Assembly (NCBI GenBank): GCA_002683195.1 | Contig: NYSW01000017.1 | Span: forward strand, 1 to 24,465 | Source of the DNA: Phycisphaerae bacterium | GTDB taxonomy: Bacteria > Planctomycetota > Phycisphaerae > Phycisphaerales > SM1A02 | Direction: 5' to 3' | Length of the DNA stretch: 24,465 nucleotides | Notes under the pieces: generated by a model | What the model was told of the DNA's origin: nothing | The model's database searches: none | Seen by the model: only the letters and a program-made list of their open reading frames with translations | Shown: piece by piece, positions 8,017 to 16,435 of the stretch | Layout of the letters: every line of letters begins with the position of its first letter | Numbering within the stretch: position 1 is the first letter of the stretch | Made by a program: the position numbers and the translations under genes

Positions 8017-10419
8017 ATGCCCAGGCCCATTGGTGTCACCCAGTCCATTTTCTCCGCTCGAAGGTCGCCCGGCTGCTGGCTCCTGATTGCCGGACTCCTC
8101 GCCGGGTCCGCTCGGGGCGAGGTCCGGAATCCCGATGTCGTCCCCGGCCTCTCCGCCGCGGTCGAAATCGAGCTCGACCGACACGCGATTCCCACCATCG
8201 AGGCCGCGAATCTTGATGACGCTCATGCGGCGCTCGGATGGCTGCACGGACGGAATCGCTTCTTTCAGATGGACATGTCCAGGAGGCGTGCCGCCGGTGA
8301 ACTCGCCGCCATCGGGGGACCGAATCTTCTGGCGATCGATCAGCCCAACGCCGTTGCCCGACGTCGGGAACTGGCGGATCGCATCGTGGCCGGTCTCTCG
8401 CTCGAGGAACAACGTCTTCTGAAGTCCTACGCCCGAGGCGTGAATGCCGGCGTCGCTTCGCTCGAGGCCCCACCGGTCGAATACACCCTGCTTCGCACGA
8501 ACCCGACGGACTGGGTGCCCGCCGATTCGATCCTCGTGATGCTCTCGATGTTCGACCTGCTCCAGAATTCCGCCGAACGCGAGCCACCAACGCTGGCCCT
8601 TCGAAATCGGGTCGATCCCGCGGTCGCCGCCTGGATGTGCAGCGTGCCTGGTCGTTGGGACACCCTTTTGATCCAGTCTTCCGCGATGGAGTTCACCCCG
8701 CCGTTCCCTCCGGAGTTCAAAGATCGGAAGGAAGTCCGAGGAGAAGCAACGGCCGGATGGCGTCAGGTCGCCGCGAAGATCGATGAAGCACCGGATCTGC
8801 ATCCCGGTTCCAACAGCTTCGCCGTCGCAGGAGATCGAACTCCGGATGGCCGCGCGATCGTGGCCAATGATCCTCACCTCGCGTCGATGGCTCCGGGCAT
8901 CTGGTACCGGGCCCGCCTGAAATGGCCGAAGGTCGATGCCACCGGTCTCACGCTGCCCGGCGTTCCAGGTCTTCCCATCGGTGTGACCGATCATCTGGCC
9001 TGGGGTCTCACCAACACGACCGGTGATTTCGAAGATCTGGTGGTGATCGAAATCGATCCGAATGATCCCGATCGCTATCGAGTCGAGGGGGGATTCGAAC
9101 GCTTCGACGACAAGACGGTGGAGATCGCCGTCGCCGGCAACCCCCCCCGGCCGGTCACCAGTCGCTTCACCCGCTGGGGACCCGTGGTCGAAACCCTGCC
9201 CGATGGCCGGCCCCTCGCGCTCCTGCGAGCCTGCGATCAGGTGGGCGCCGTGAATCTCGCGGTGGTGGGACTCTGCACCGCCACCGATCTGGAGACGGGA
9301 CTCGAGGCCGCCGCGACGTGGGGTGGCCCGTCACAGAACGTTCTGATCGCCACCGCCGATGGTCGGATCGGTTGGACGCTGAGTGGCATGCTCCCTGACC
9401 GCCGGGGATACGACGGACTCTCGCCGGTCAGTCATCTGGAAGGGCGTGGCTGGTTCGGAGCGCTGGCGGAAGACATCCGGCCTCGAGTCATCGATCCACC
9501 TTCCGGGCGACTCGTCACGGCCAACAACCGATTGATACCCCTGGCGACGGCGGACCGAATCGGCAAGGTCTGGGCGGATGGTGGACGCGCCTGGCGAATC
9601 CGCGCGGATATGGATCGACTTGCTCGCACCACGGAGCTCGACTTGTTGGCGATTCAACTCGACGAAACCGTCCAGCGTTTTCTGCCCTTCCGTGATCTGC
9701 TCATCGAATCCCTGGAGGGCCTTGAGATCGATCTTCCGGGCTCGGCCGAAACCCTCGCCCTGGTCCGAGCCTGGGATGGTCGCGCCTCGGCTTCCGACAC
9801 CGCGACGCCGGTGGTCGAAGTCTTTCGAGCCACCCTCATCGCCGACGTGAAGGCCCTGTTGCTCGAACGTTTCGCACCCGCCCCCGCGATGATGGATGCC
9901 GCTGAAATCGACGCTCGAGCCATCGCTGCCTCCGCAATCGGAGCCCCCACCGTCCTCGCTGCGATCGAAGGCCGGGATGAAAGGCTCATCCCTCGCGACC
10001 AGGTCGGCGATTCCGCTTCCTGGGATGGAATCCTCCAGAACGCCGCCCGCGCTGCGATTCAATCGAGACTCGACGACCCCGAGACTCCGTGGGCCGAACG
10101 CAATCGCAATCTCGCCGCACATCCGCTCGGACGCATGGACCCCCGGATCGGAAATCGCTTTGATCTTCCGTCCGTACCGCAGCCTGGACATTGGGGAGCG
10201 GTCCGAGTGCAGGCACGACGATTCGGTGCCAGCGCCAGATTCGTCGCTTCACCCGGACACCTCGACGATGGTCTGCTGACCACGCCCGGCGGACAGTCCG
10301 GGGATCCGGGCTCACCTTGGTTTGCGGATCTTCATTCGGCGTGGGCCACCGGCGCACCGTCGCCTCTCGCACCCGGAGCCCCGGTCGAACGCCGAAGACT
10401 GGTCGGTGTCACGGAGTGA
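8017..10419 (+). CDS. Secreted penicillin acylase (S45, Ntn-hydrolase) family protein
   Basis: The 800-residue precursor starts with a Sec signal (hydrophobic WLLIAGLLAG at 21-30, probable cut near ARG-E at 34-35). GGAG at 8007-8010 supports the ATG at 8017. Family landmarks are DxxHAALGWLHGRNRFFQMD near 68-86 and the autocleavage site PGSNSFAVAG, giving a mature beta-chain N-terminal nucleophile Ser265. NDPHL at 284-288 and TANNR at 501-505, carrying the oxyanion-type Asn, complete the set. The precursor should self-cleave into alpha (about 35-264) and beta (265-800) chains in the periplasm. Family members cleave amide bonds of penicillins, acyl-homoserine lactones or other N-acyl compounds; the substrate here is not readable. 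GSNSF departs from the common GSNNW. Confidence 0.92.
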   Translation: MPRPIGVTQSIFSARRSPGCWLLIAGLLAGSARGEVRNPDVVPGLSAAVEIELDRHAIPTIEAANLDDAHAALGWLHGRNRFFQMDMSRRRAAGELAAIGGPNLLAIDQPNAVARRRELADRIVAGLSLEEQRLLKSYARGVNAGVASLEAPPVEYTLLRTNPTDWVPADSILVMLSMFDLLQNSAEREPPTLALRNRVDPAVAAWMCSVPGRWDTLLIQSSAMEFTPPFPPEFKDRKEVRGEATAGWRQVAAKIDEAPDLHPGSNSFAVAGDRTPDGRAIVANDPHLASMAPGIWYRARLKWPKVDATGLTLPGVPGLPIGVTDHLAWGLTNTTGDFEDLVVIEIDPNDPDRYRVEGGFERFDDKTVEIAVAGNPPRPVTSRFTRWGPVVETLPDGRPLALLRACDQVGAVNLAVVGLCTATDLETGLEAAATWGGPSQNVLIATADGRIGWTLSGMLPDRRGYDGLSPVSHLEGRGWFGALAEDIRPRVIDPPSGRLVTANNRLIPLATADRIGKVWADGGRAWRIRADMDRLARTTELDLLAIQLDETVQRFLPFRDLLIESLEGLEIDLPGSAETLALVRAWDGRASASDTATPVVEVFRATLIADVKALLLERFAPAPAMMDAAEIDARAIAASAIGAPTVLAAIEGRDERLIPRDQVGDSASWDGILQNAARAAIQSRLDDPETPWAERNRNLAAHPLGRMDPRIGNRFDLPSVPQPGHWGAVRVQARRFGASARFVASPGHLDDGLLTTPGGQSGDPGSPWFADLHSAWATGAPSPLAPGAPVERRRLVGVTE

Positions 10420-10427
10420 CTCCGAGG

Positions 10428-11057
10428 TCAGTTGGAATCCCCGCCTACCGGGCGGGGCCATTCCCAATTCACCACGAAATTCATCGGTTCACGACGCGAT
10501 TCGAGAATATCGATGGGAACCACCATGGTGCAGGTCGCCTTCTTTGAAGTGACCGCGACCCGGGGAACCGGGCTGATCAGGCTTCCTGCGACTCGAGCCC
10601 CTTTGATCTCCACCGTGATGGTGATGTTCTCGTGGAGTTCGACTTCCTGAATCGCGTACCCCATCGCATCCTGCAAACGAGCACGATCCTCACTCGCCAC
10701 GTGCAGGGATTGGAACCATCGAGCATCCTTCCCACAGGGGAGAAGCAGTCGCATGGATCCGCCGTCCTTGCCGAACCTGGCGGTGTTCACCTGAAAATCC
10801 TCGATCGTCAGACCATCGGCACTGGTGAACTTCCCGGTGATGACGTCCAGCCGTGCATGGAGATCCCACTTCACCTTCTCGCTGCCATCCACGAGGTCCA
10901 CCGTGGCCTCCGGAAGCGAAAGTGCCGCGACCGAAACGGTTCCAGCCCCTGAATCATCAAGAGTCAGGCGGACACCCACTGGATCCTGGGATGAACACCC
11001 AGCGCTGACAGCGACGAGAAATGCGGCGAGAACGAACAGATGACGGTGGATCGACAT
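10428..11057 (-). CDS. Small putative lipoprotein of unknown function
   Basis: The 209-residue protein (start at 11055-11057) has a signal peptide with hydrophobic LFVLAAFLVAVSAG and lipid Cys21. An upstream in-frame extension to 11432 is rejected because it would cover the signal and the divergent gene. GGAG lies 8 bases before the ATG. The mature part is probably beta-rich, with many alternating hydrophobic strands (for example ENITITVEIKGARVAGSLI) and two further Cys residues that could pair. I do not recognise the family. Its start codon lies about 80 bases from that of the TIGR03546/TIGR03545 fusion on the other strand, suggesting a shared regulatory region and possibly a related envelope role. 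It converges on the acylase gene with an 8-base gap. Confidence 0.8.
   Translation of the reverse strand: MSIHRHLFVLAAFLVAVSAGCSSQDPVGVRLTLDDSGAGTVSVAALSLPEATVDLVDGSEKVKWDLHARLDVITGKFTSADGLTIEDFQVNTARFGKDGGSMRLLLPCGKDARWFQSLHVASEDRARLQDAMGYAIQEVELHENITITVEIKGARVAGSLISPVPRVAVTSKKATCTMVVPIDILESRREPMNFVVNWEWPRPVGGDSN
10434..10464. terminator. Hairpin at convergent gene ends (possible terminator)
   Basis: CCCCGCC (10439-10445) pairs perfectly with GGCGGGG (10451-10457) around a 5-base loop. An outer GGAAT/ATTCC pair (10434-10438 and 10460-10464) extends it across a 2-base bulge. It lies just after the acylase stop and within the last codons of the minus-strand lipoprotein gene. There is no T-tract, so function as an intrinsic terminator is uncertain. 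Confidence 0.35.
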
Positions 11058-11136
11058 GGCAGGGGCTCCGGTAGGTCCGACGAAGGAAGCGTACCGCGCC
11101 GGAGCCCGGGTACTCTCCGGAACCGGGAGTCCAAAC

Positions 11137-13044
11137 ATGCTCACTATTCGTAAGTTTCTTCGAACCCTCATCGGCACCGCGACTCCGTTCCAGGTGCTCT
11201 TCGCCTGCATCCTCGGATCCTTGCTGGGCTTTCTGCCGGTGACCAACGGAGGCACGGTCACCGCCATCGGGCTGTTGGTGCTGCTTCTGATCCTGAATGC
11301 GAATCTCTTCCTCGCAGGATTGATCGCGACCGGGACCAAGCTTCTCTCGATCGCGTCCGCTCCGATCGCCTTCGAGCTCGGACGAATCCTGATCGACGGG
11401 CCGACTCGACCACTCGCCTCGATGCTCGCCAACGGACCGGTGACCGCCTGGCTCGGGTTCGATCACTACCTCTCGACCGGCGGAATGTTCCTCGGCCTCG
11501 TGGTGGGAATCATCCTCGGCCTGGTGGTTTCGAAGATGGTGGTCCGGCTCCGCCGGATTCTCGGCGGACTGGAAGAGGGAAGCGACGCCTTCCGTGCGGT
11601 GATGGAACGTCGCCCGATTCGTTGGGCCGCCTGGATCCTCTTCGGGGGCATTCCAAAAGGGGGCTTCGCCGCCATGTCGGAACGACGCGGCTCGCCGATC
11701 CGGGTCTCCGGGACGATCATCGCCGGGGTCTTCCTGATCCTCGTGGTCACCGCCGGTTGGATCCTCTCGGATGGGATGGCACGGCAGATCCTTGCCTCCT
11801 CGCTCACGCGAGCGAACGGAGCCACGGTCGACGTCGAGGACGTTCGAATCGCCTGGTTCGAGGGACGCGCTGAAATCGTCGGACTCGCGGTGTCCGATCG
11901 GGAATCACTCGATCGGGATCTCGTTCGGGCAAGCCTCCTCGCCGCGTCGCTGGATCTCGGAGCGGTGCTCCGAAAGCGGTTGGCCGTCGACCTGGTGGCC
12001 GTCTCGGATGCCCTCCTCGACACCCCGAGGAAAACTCCCGGAGCCATCTACGAAGCTGGGGTCGAGTCTCCCGCCAAGACCGATGATGAAACCGAATCTG
12101 GCCCCGACGCACCCGCACCTCCGCCCGAGGGCAATCTCGAGGACTACCTTGAAACCGCCCAGGAATGGAAGGAGCGACTCGACCAGATTCGTCGGGTGGT
12201 CGAAGATCTGGCCGGACGCATGCCCAGCGCGGGGACTGGAGACAGCACCCCTCCGGATCCTGCCACCGATGAAGTCGGCTTCGAGGCCTGGCTCCGCGAA
12301 CAGGTAGACCTTCACGGATACGCCGGGGTTCACGCCCCACACCTCCTCGATCAAGCGCCTCGCTTGCTGGTCCGCCGCATTGAAGCCAAGGGCATTCGAC
12401 GTTCAGAGAACAGGATGCCGAGTTACGACCTCACTCTGATTTCTCTTTCCACCGAACCGCGATTGGTGGATGCCCCTGCGTCGGTGGAACTGCGTTCAAG
12501 CGACCAGTCGATCTCTGCGGATCTCTCCCTCGGGCGGCTCGCCAGAATCGAAGGCGAGAATCGGTTCGACGTCCGGATCAACGGCATGCCTGCCGGAAAG
12601 ATCGTCAAGCAACTGGTTCAGAAAGAGAATCCGCCGTTCTCCGGAGGCACGATCGATGCACTGATCGCCGGATCGTTCGCGCTGAGGCCCCTGGTCACGC
12701 TGGAAGGCCCGCTCGAGGTCGTGCTTCGAGACAGCACGATCCGCATCGGTGATCAGAGCGCGAACATTCCAGAGCTTCCGATCCGAATCATGATCTCCGG
12801 GCGGATCGACGACCCGTCGATCACCCTGGATCAGGAGGCCTTCGCCGCCGCGTTGCAGAAGGCCGGAGCCGACGTCCTCGCCGCCAAAGCCAGGCAAGAA
12901 GCCAGCTCCCAAGTCGATCGCGGCCTCGACAACCTCGAACGCAAGACGGGAATCTCCGTTCCCGAAGATCTCCGAAAGGGAATCGGCGATGCGATCGGTG
13001 GAGGACTCGACGGGCTCTTCGGCGGTGGTGGCGACAAGAACTGA
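11137..13044 (+). CDS. Fusion of TIGR03546-family and TIGR03545-family membrane proteins
   Basis: The start at 11137 (635 residues) is preferred over 11056 because GGGAG at 11125-11129 precedes it and because the TIGR03546 pattern begins right there (MLTIRKFLRTLIGTATPFQV). Residues 1-155 form a DUF2062-like integral membrane domain with hydrophobic helices near 20-34, 41-63 and 114-134. Residues 161-635 match TIGR03545: RWAAWILFGG, a membrane helix at 193-210, then AsmA-like repeats (GATVDVEDVRIAWFEGRAEI) and the signature DTPRKTPGA at 295-303. An acidic, Pro-rich linker (about 307-335) and a helical stretch (335-360) precede further beta-rich sequence. In many bacteria these two families are adjacent separate genes of unknown function. 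An envelope or lipid-related role is inference. A class V aminotransferase follows after 26 bases. Confidence 0.82.
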   Translation: MLTIRKFLRTLIGTATPFQVLFACILGSLLGFLPVTNGGTVTAIGLLVLLLILNANLFLAGLIATGTKLLSIASAPIAFELGRILIDGPTRPLASMLANGPVTAWLGFDHYLSTGGMFLGLVVGIILGLVVSKMVVRLRRILGGLEEGSDAFRAVMERRPIRWAAWILFGGIPKGGFAAMSERRGSPIRVSGTIIAGVFLILVVTAGWILSDGMARQILASSLTRANGATVDVEDVRIAWFEGRAEIVGLAVSDRESLDRDLVRASLLAASLDLGAVLRKRLAVDLVAVSDALLDTPRKTPGAIYEAGVESPAKTDDETESGPDAPAPPPEGNLEDYLETAQEWKERLDQIRRVVEDLAGRMPSAGTGDSTPPDPATDEVGFEAWLREQVDLHGYAGVHAPHLLDQAPRLLVRRIEAKGIRRSENRMPSYDLTLISLSTEPRLVDAPASVELRSSDQSISADLSLGRLARIEGENRFDVRINGMPAGKIVKQLVQKENPPFSGGTIDALIAGSFALRPLVTLEGPLEVVLRDSTIRIGDQSANIPELPIRIMISGRIDDPSITLDQEAFAAALQKAGADVLAAKARQEASSQVDRGLDNLERKTGISVPEDLRKGIGDAIGGGLDGLFGGGGDKN

Positions 13045-13070
13045 ATCCATTCAGAGGCATTTTTCACACG

Positions 13071-14333
13071 ATGAACATCGAACAAATCCGGCGTCACTAT
13101 CCCGCTCTGTCAGGAGATACGGTCCTTTTGGAAAATGCAGGCGGATCCCAGGTTCCGACCTCGGTGGCCGATGCGATTCGCGATCACCTGCTGCAGGACT
13201 ACTGCCAGCTCGGAGCCGGATATCCCGCAAGCGACCGGGCGACCGCAACGGTAGAACGGGCTCACCGCTTCATGGATCGGTTCGTCAACGGTGAAGGCCT
13301 CGGACGCGTGGTTCTTGGTTCCAGTTGCACGAGCCTCATGCATGTTCTCGCCCATGCGATCGGTCGGACCATCGAACCGGGCGATGAAATCGTGGTCTGT
13401 GAGCAGGGCCATGAAGCGAACATCGGATGCTGGACGGAACTCGAACGCCTGGGAGCAGTCGTACGATGGTGGACGGTCGACCACGAGACCGGCTCACTCT
13501 CCTTGAAGGACCTCGACGCGGTGCTTTCCAATCGCACTCGAATCGTGGCCTTTCCTCACGTGTCGAATCTGCTCGGAGAGATCGTCGACGTCAAGGGGGC
13601 GACCGAATTGGCCCACCGCCACGGCGCAAAGGTCGTGGTCGACGGCGTCGCGTACGCACCTCACCGGGCGATCGATGTACGCCGTTGGAACGTCGACTTC
13701 TACGCCTGGAGCACCTACAAGGTCTACGGCCCCCACATGGGCGCCTTGTTTGGACGATTCGATGCCTTCGAGGGACTTCAGGGACCGAATCACTTCTTCA
13801 TTCCAGACGATGAACTGCCCTACAAGTTCGAGCTTGGTGGAGCGAGTCACGAAGGCTGTGCCGGCCTGTGCGCTCTTGCCCCGATCCTCGGCGAGCTCGC
13901 CGGGCACGGAAATTCCAAGGAAATCGACGCGGAAAACTGCTCGTACGAAATTGTTGAAAAAGCATTCGAGACCATGACGGCGCTTGAATCACCACTGCAG
14001 GCCCATCTGCTCGAACGGCTCCGCCGACACGAACAAGTCCGAATCATCGGTCCCACCGCGCCGGAAATCAGTGCTCGGGTCTCCACGATCTCGTTCCTGC
14101 ATTTCCAGCGCGATTCTGAAGAGATCGTCGCCGCGGCCCGAAACGCGGATGTCGGTATCCGACATGGTCACATGTACGCCTACCGCTTGTGCAAGGCGAT
14201 GGGAATCGACCTCCAGTCCGGTGTTGTGCGAGTGTCTGCGGTCCACTACAACACGATGTCGGAAATCGACCGCCTGATGGACGCGATCGACCCGATGCTC
14301 GCCGAAACCAATATTCAGCCTCCAGGAAACTGA
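13071..14333 (+). CDS. Class V aminotransferase (cysteine-desulfurase-like fold, catalytic Cys absent)
   Basis: The 420-residue PLP enzyme shows the fold-type I, class V pattern. LLENAGGSQVP at 19-29 comes first; QGHEANIGCW with ring-stacking His114 follows. The PLP-nitrogen Asp191 sits in VVVDGVAYAPHRAIDV, and the Schiff-base Lys217 in YAWSTYKVYGPHMG. It resembles the 'cysteine desulfurase family, VC1184 subfamily' (TIGR01976). In SufS-type desulfurases the loop R-x-G-H-H-C-A carries the sulfur-accepting Cys; here the aligned segment is R-H-G-H-M-Y-A (364-370), with Tyr369 in that place, so cysteine desulfuration is unlikely. Possible activities include epimerase, lyase or transaminase. It starts 26 bases after the fusion gene, with AGAGG about 13 bases upstream. 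The cellular role is not assigned. Confidence 0.88.
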   Translation: MNIEQIRRHYPALSGDTVLLENAGGSQVPTSVADAIRDHLLQDYCQLGAGYPASDRATATVERAHRFMDRFVNGEGLGRVVLGSSCTSLMHVLAHAIGRTIEPGDEIVVCEQGHEANIGCWTELERLGAVVRWWTVDHETGSLSLKDLDAVLSNRTRIVAFPHVSNLLGEIVDVKGATELAHRHGAKVVVDGVAYAPHRAIDVRRWNVDFYAWSTYKVYGPHMGALFGRFDAFEGLQGPNHFFIPDDELPYKFELGGASHEGCAGLCALAPILGELAGHGNSKEIDAENCSYEIVEKAFETMTALESPLQAHLLERLRRHEQVRIIGPTAPEISARVSTISFLHFQRDSEEIVAAARNADVGIRHGHMYAYRLCKAMGIDLQSGVVRVSAVHYNTMSEIDRLMDAIDPMLAETNIQPPGN

Positions 14334-14391
14334 ATGGCAGGCCCGGCCGAAACTGCAGTTGTCCGACCCATTGAAACGATCTTTAGGTTCC

Positions 14392-14619
14392 ATGACCGGC
14401 ATTCCCAGCACCAAGCTCAATCCGCCCCAACCGCTCGTCAGCAAAGCGGTGGAAATGAAGATCGCGCCACCCGAGGCGGGAGAATCCACTCCGAAGGCCG
14501 ATTTTTTAAGAGCAGCGCGAGCGAGACTTCTAGCGGAATATGGCCCGTGCGCCGCCTGTCACCCGGAATTGCTCATCGCCACGGCGCGACGGATCGAGAA
14601 CGAGCAGCCACAACCCTGA
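14392..14619 (+). CDS. Small hypothetical protein with a CxxC pair
   Basis: A 75-residue ORF starts at ATG 14392, with AGG 6 bases upstream; a TTG 33 bases earlier (14359) is an alternative. The N-terminal half is Pro/Lys-rich (GIPSTKLNPPQPLVSK). The C-terminal half is a predicted helix (DFLRAARARLLAEY) followed by GPCAACHPELLIATARR, a CxxC plus His that could bind a metal or form a disulfide. It lies 58 bases after the class V aminotransferase on the same strand. No family is recognised. Codon use is broadly like the neighbours but includes less GC-rich codons (ttt tta aga) mid-gene, so coding status is moderate. Confidence 0.45.
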   Translation: MTGIPSTKLNPPQPLVSKAVEMKIAPPEAGESTPKADFLRAARARLLAEYGPCAACHPELLIATARRIENEQPQP

Positions 14620-15010
14620 GCCGACGTTCCAACTGATCTCCCAGGACGCGACGGACGCCTGGCGCGACCATCGCTTTCCCCTGGGCGCAGGTGATTTCCG
14701 TTGACGGAACGGCGACCGCTCTGGACGGCGACGGCTGGACAGCCCTCCTTCCGGTCGCCTGGGCCCTGCGATTATCCCCGCCCACCCGACCTGAACGGGT
14801 ACGGCGTGGTGACCGGAGCGAGCCTTGACCTTCTCCTGGCCGCAGGGACGGGGTGAAGAGGCCGAAGGGCTCCGGAATGCCTCCGACCCGCGACCAAACC
14901 GCGATTCCTGTCCGTGGAACCCCTACTCCGAGAGTCACCGGCCCTGCCTTTCGGAATTCCGCGATGGCCGGTTACCATGGACGATCCAGCCACCTTTCTT
15001 CGAGGATTCC
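14620..15010. other. 391-base gap upstream of the lysine aminotransferase gene
   Basis: No gene is convincing here. The lat reading frame is open back to 14825 but lacks family similarity before 15011. A 45-codon GTG ORF (14691-14828, plus strand) reads in a protein-like way (ISVDGTATALDGDGW) but has no Shine-Dalgarno. Minus-strand frames look like chance Arg/Gly-rich ORFs. I recognise no RNA gene and no clear promoter, although transcription of lat probably begins within this gap. Confidence 0.4.
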
Positions 15011-16345
15011 ATGACCGTCGCCACCACTATCGATCCCAAGCAGGTCCACGAGATCATCGGCCGCCATCAGCTTGCTGATGGCTATGACATGGTTCTCGAC
15101 GTCAACAAGTCGCACGGCCCCTGGTTGCATGACGCCGCTCGAGGAGAAGATTTCCTCGACTGCTTCACGTGCTTCGCCTCCTGGCCGCTTGGTTACAACC
15201 ATCCCGGGCTGAACGACCCGGACTTCGAACGGGAATTGCTCGGCGCCGCCAAATGCAACCCTTCGAACGCCGACCTCTATTCGCGTGAAATGGCGTCGTT
15301 CGTCGACGCCTTCGCGACGCATGCCTCACCTGAGGGATTCGATCACCACTTCTGGATCGCCGGTGGATCGCTCGCGGTGGAGAATGCGATCAAGGCCGCC
15401 TTCGACTGGAAGGCTCGTCGACTCGGTCGCCACGACTTCAACGATGACGTGAACGACCTGATGGTCGTGCATTTTCAGTACGCGTTCCACGGTCGATCCG
15501 GCTACACGATGAGCATGACCAACACCCTGCCCGACAAGGTGGGACTGTTTCCGAAGTTCAAGTGGCCGAGAATTTCGAGTCCCGGCATCGAATTCGATCT
15601 CGATGGCAACATCTCCAACGACGTCGCCGCCCTTGAGGCCCACGCTCTGGCCGAACTCGAGACCTTCCGGACTCGATGTCCGGCGGGTGGCGACAAGATC
15701 GCCGCGGTCCTGATCGAACCCATCCAGTGCGAAGGTGGCGATCGCCACTTCCGACCCGAGTTCATGCAGGGTCTCCGCAGTTTCTGCGATCGAGCCGACG
15801 CCTTGCTGTGCCTCGACGAGGTCCAGACCGGCTTCTTCGGTAGTGGCAAGCCGTGGATGTGGCAACACCATGGCGTCGCTCCTGACGTGGTCGCCTTCGG
15901 CAAGAAGGCCCAGGTCTGCGGCATCTACGCCGGCAAGAAGCTGGATGAAGTCAAGGAAAACGTGTTCGTGCGGTCCAGCCGGATCAATTCGACCTGGGGT
16001 TCCAACCTCGTCGACATGGTCCGATCCCGCCGCTTCATCGAACTCATCGTCGAACACGACTACGTCAACAATGTCGCCGCTCGTGGTGAACAGATCCTTG
16101 CCGGGCTCCGTCGGATCGCCAAGGACAGCGGCGCCTTCACCGCACCTCGCGGCGTCGGTTCGCTGCTGGCGGTGGACTACCCCGATGGTGAAGCACGAGA
16201 TGCCGCGATCGGCCGTTGCTACAAGGAACGACTCATCGTTCTCCCCTGTGGTCCCCGAACGATGCGACTTCGAATCCCGCTGAACATGACCGAGGCGGAA
16301 GCCAACGAGGTGCTCAACCGGGTCGAAGCCGCGGCCAAGCCCTGA
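15011..16345 (+). CDS. lat: L-lysine 6-aminotransferase
   Basis: The 444-residue class III PLP aminotransferase matches lysine-epsilon aminotransferase in length (Mycobacterium Lat, about 449) and motifs. VLDVNKSHGPWLHDAARGE (28-46) comes first. CFTCFASWPLGYNHPG and KCNPSNADLYSREMA follow, then IEPIQCEGGDRHF, the cofactor-site CLDEVQTGFFGSGK with Asp269, and PLP Lys298 in VVAFGKKAQVCG. The reaction is lysine plus 2-oxoglutarate giving 2-aminoadipate 6-semialdehyde (cyclising to piperideine-6-carboxylate) and glutamate. The start at 15011 is set by GAGG at 15002-15005 and the family N-terminus; the longer frame back to 14825 is rejected. No semialdehyde dehydrogenase gene is nearby. A strong hairpin terminator lies 33 bases downstream. 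Confidence 0.93.
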   Translation: MTVATTIDPKQVHEIIGRHQLADGYDMVLDVNKSHGPWLHDAARGEDFLDCFTCFASWPLGYNHPGLNDPDFERELLGAAKCNPSNADLYSREMASFVDAFATHASPEGFDHHFWIAGGSLAVENAIKAAFDWKARRLGRHDFNDDVNDLMVVHFQYAFHGRSGYTMSMTNTLPDKVGLFPKFKWPRISSPGIEFDLDGNISNDVAALEAHALAELETFRTRCPAGGDKIAAVLIEPIQCEGGDRHFRPEFMQGLRSFCDRADALLCLDEVQTGFFGSGKPWMWQHHGVAPDVVAFGKKAQVCGIYAGKKLDEVKENVFVRSSRINSTWGSNLVDMVRSRRFIELIVEHDYVNNVAARGEQILAGLRRIAKDSGAFTAPRGVGSLLAVDYPDGEARDAAIGRCYKERLIVLPCGPRTMRLRIPLNMTEAEANEVLNRVEAAAKP

Positions 16346-16377
16346 GTGCCACCCACTCGATGAACACCGGAATGAAA

Positions 16378-16415
16378 AAGAAGGCCCGGAAGCGAACACG
16401 CTTCCGGGCCTTCTT
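16378..16415. terminator. Bidirectional intrinsic terminator between lat and nuoA
   Basis: A perfect 17-bp inverted repeat (16378-16394 with 16399-16415) encloses the 4-base loop AACA. Its core is GGCCCGGAAGCG. On the minus strand the stem runs into CTTCTTTTTC, a good T-tract for nuoA. On the plus strand it is followed by CGTGTTTCG, weaker but still plausible for lat. It sits between two convergent genes. Confidence 0.93.
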
Positions 16416-16435
16416 CGTGTTTCGAGGGGATCGGA

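Noticed and set aside
7630..8994. Minus-strand open frame overlapping the acylase and lipoprotein genes
   Set aside because: It covers two well-supported genes and the divergent control region, with no family similarity.
15326..16399. Minus-strand open frame opposite lat
   Set aside because: Antisense shadow; it also runs through the terminator hairpin, and its product has no recognisable motif.
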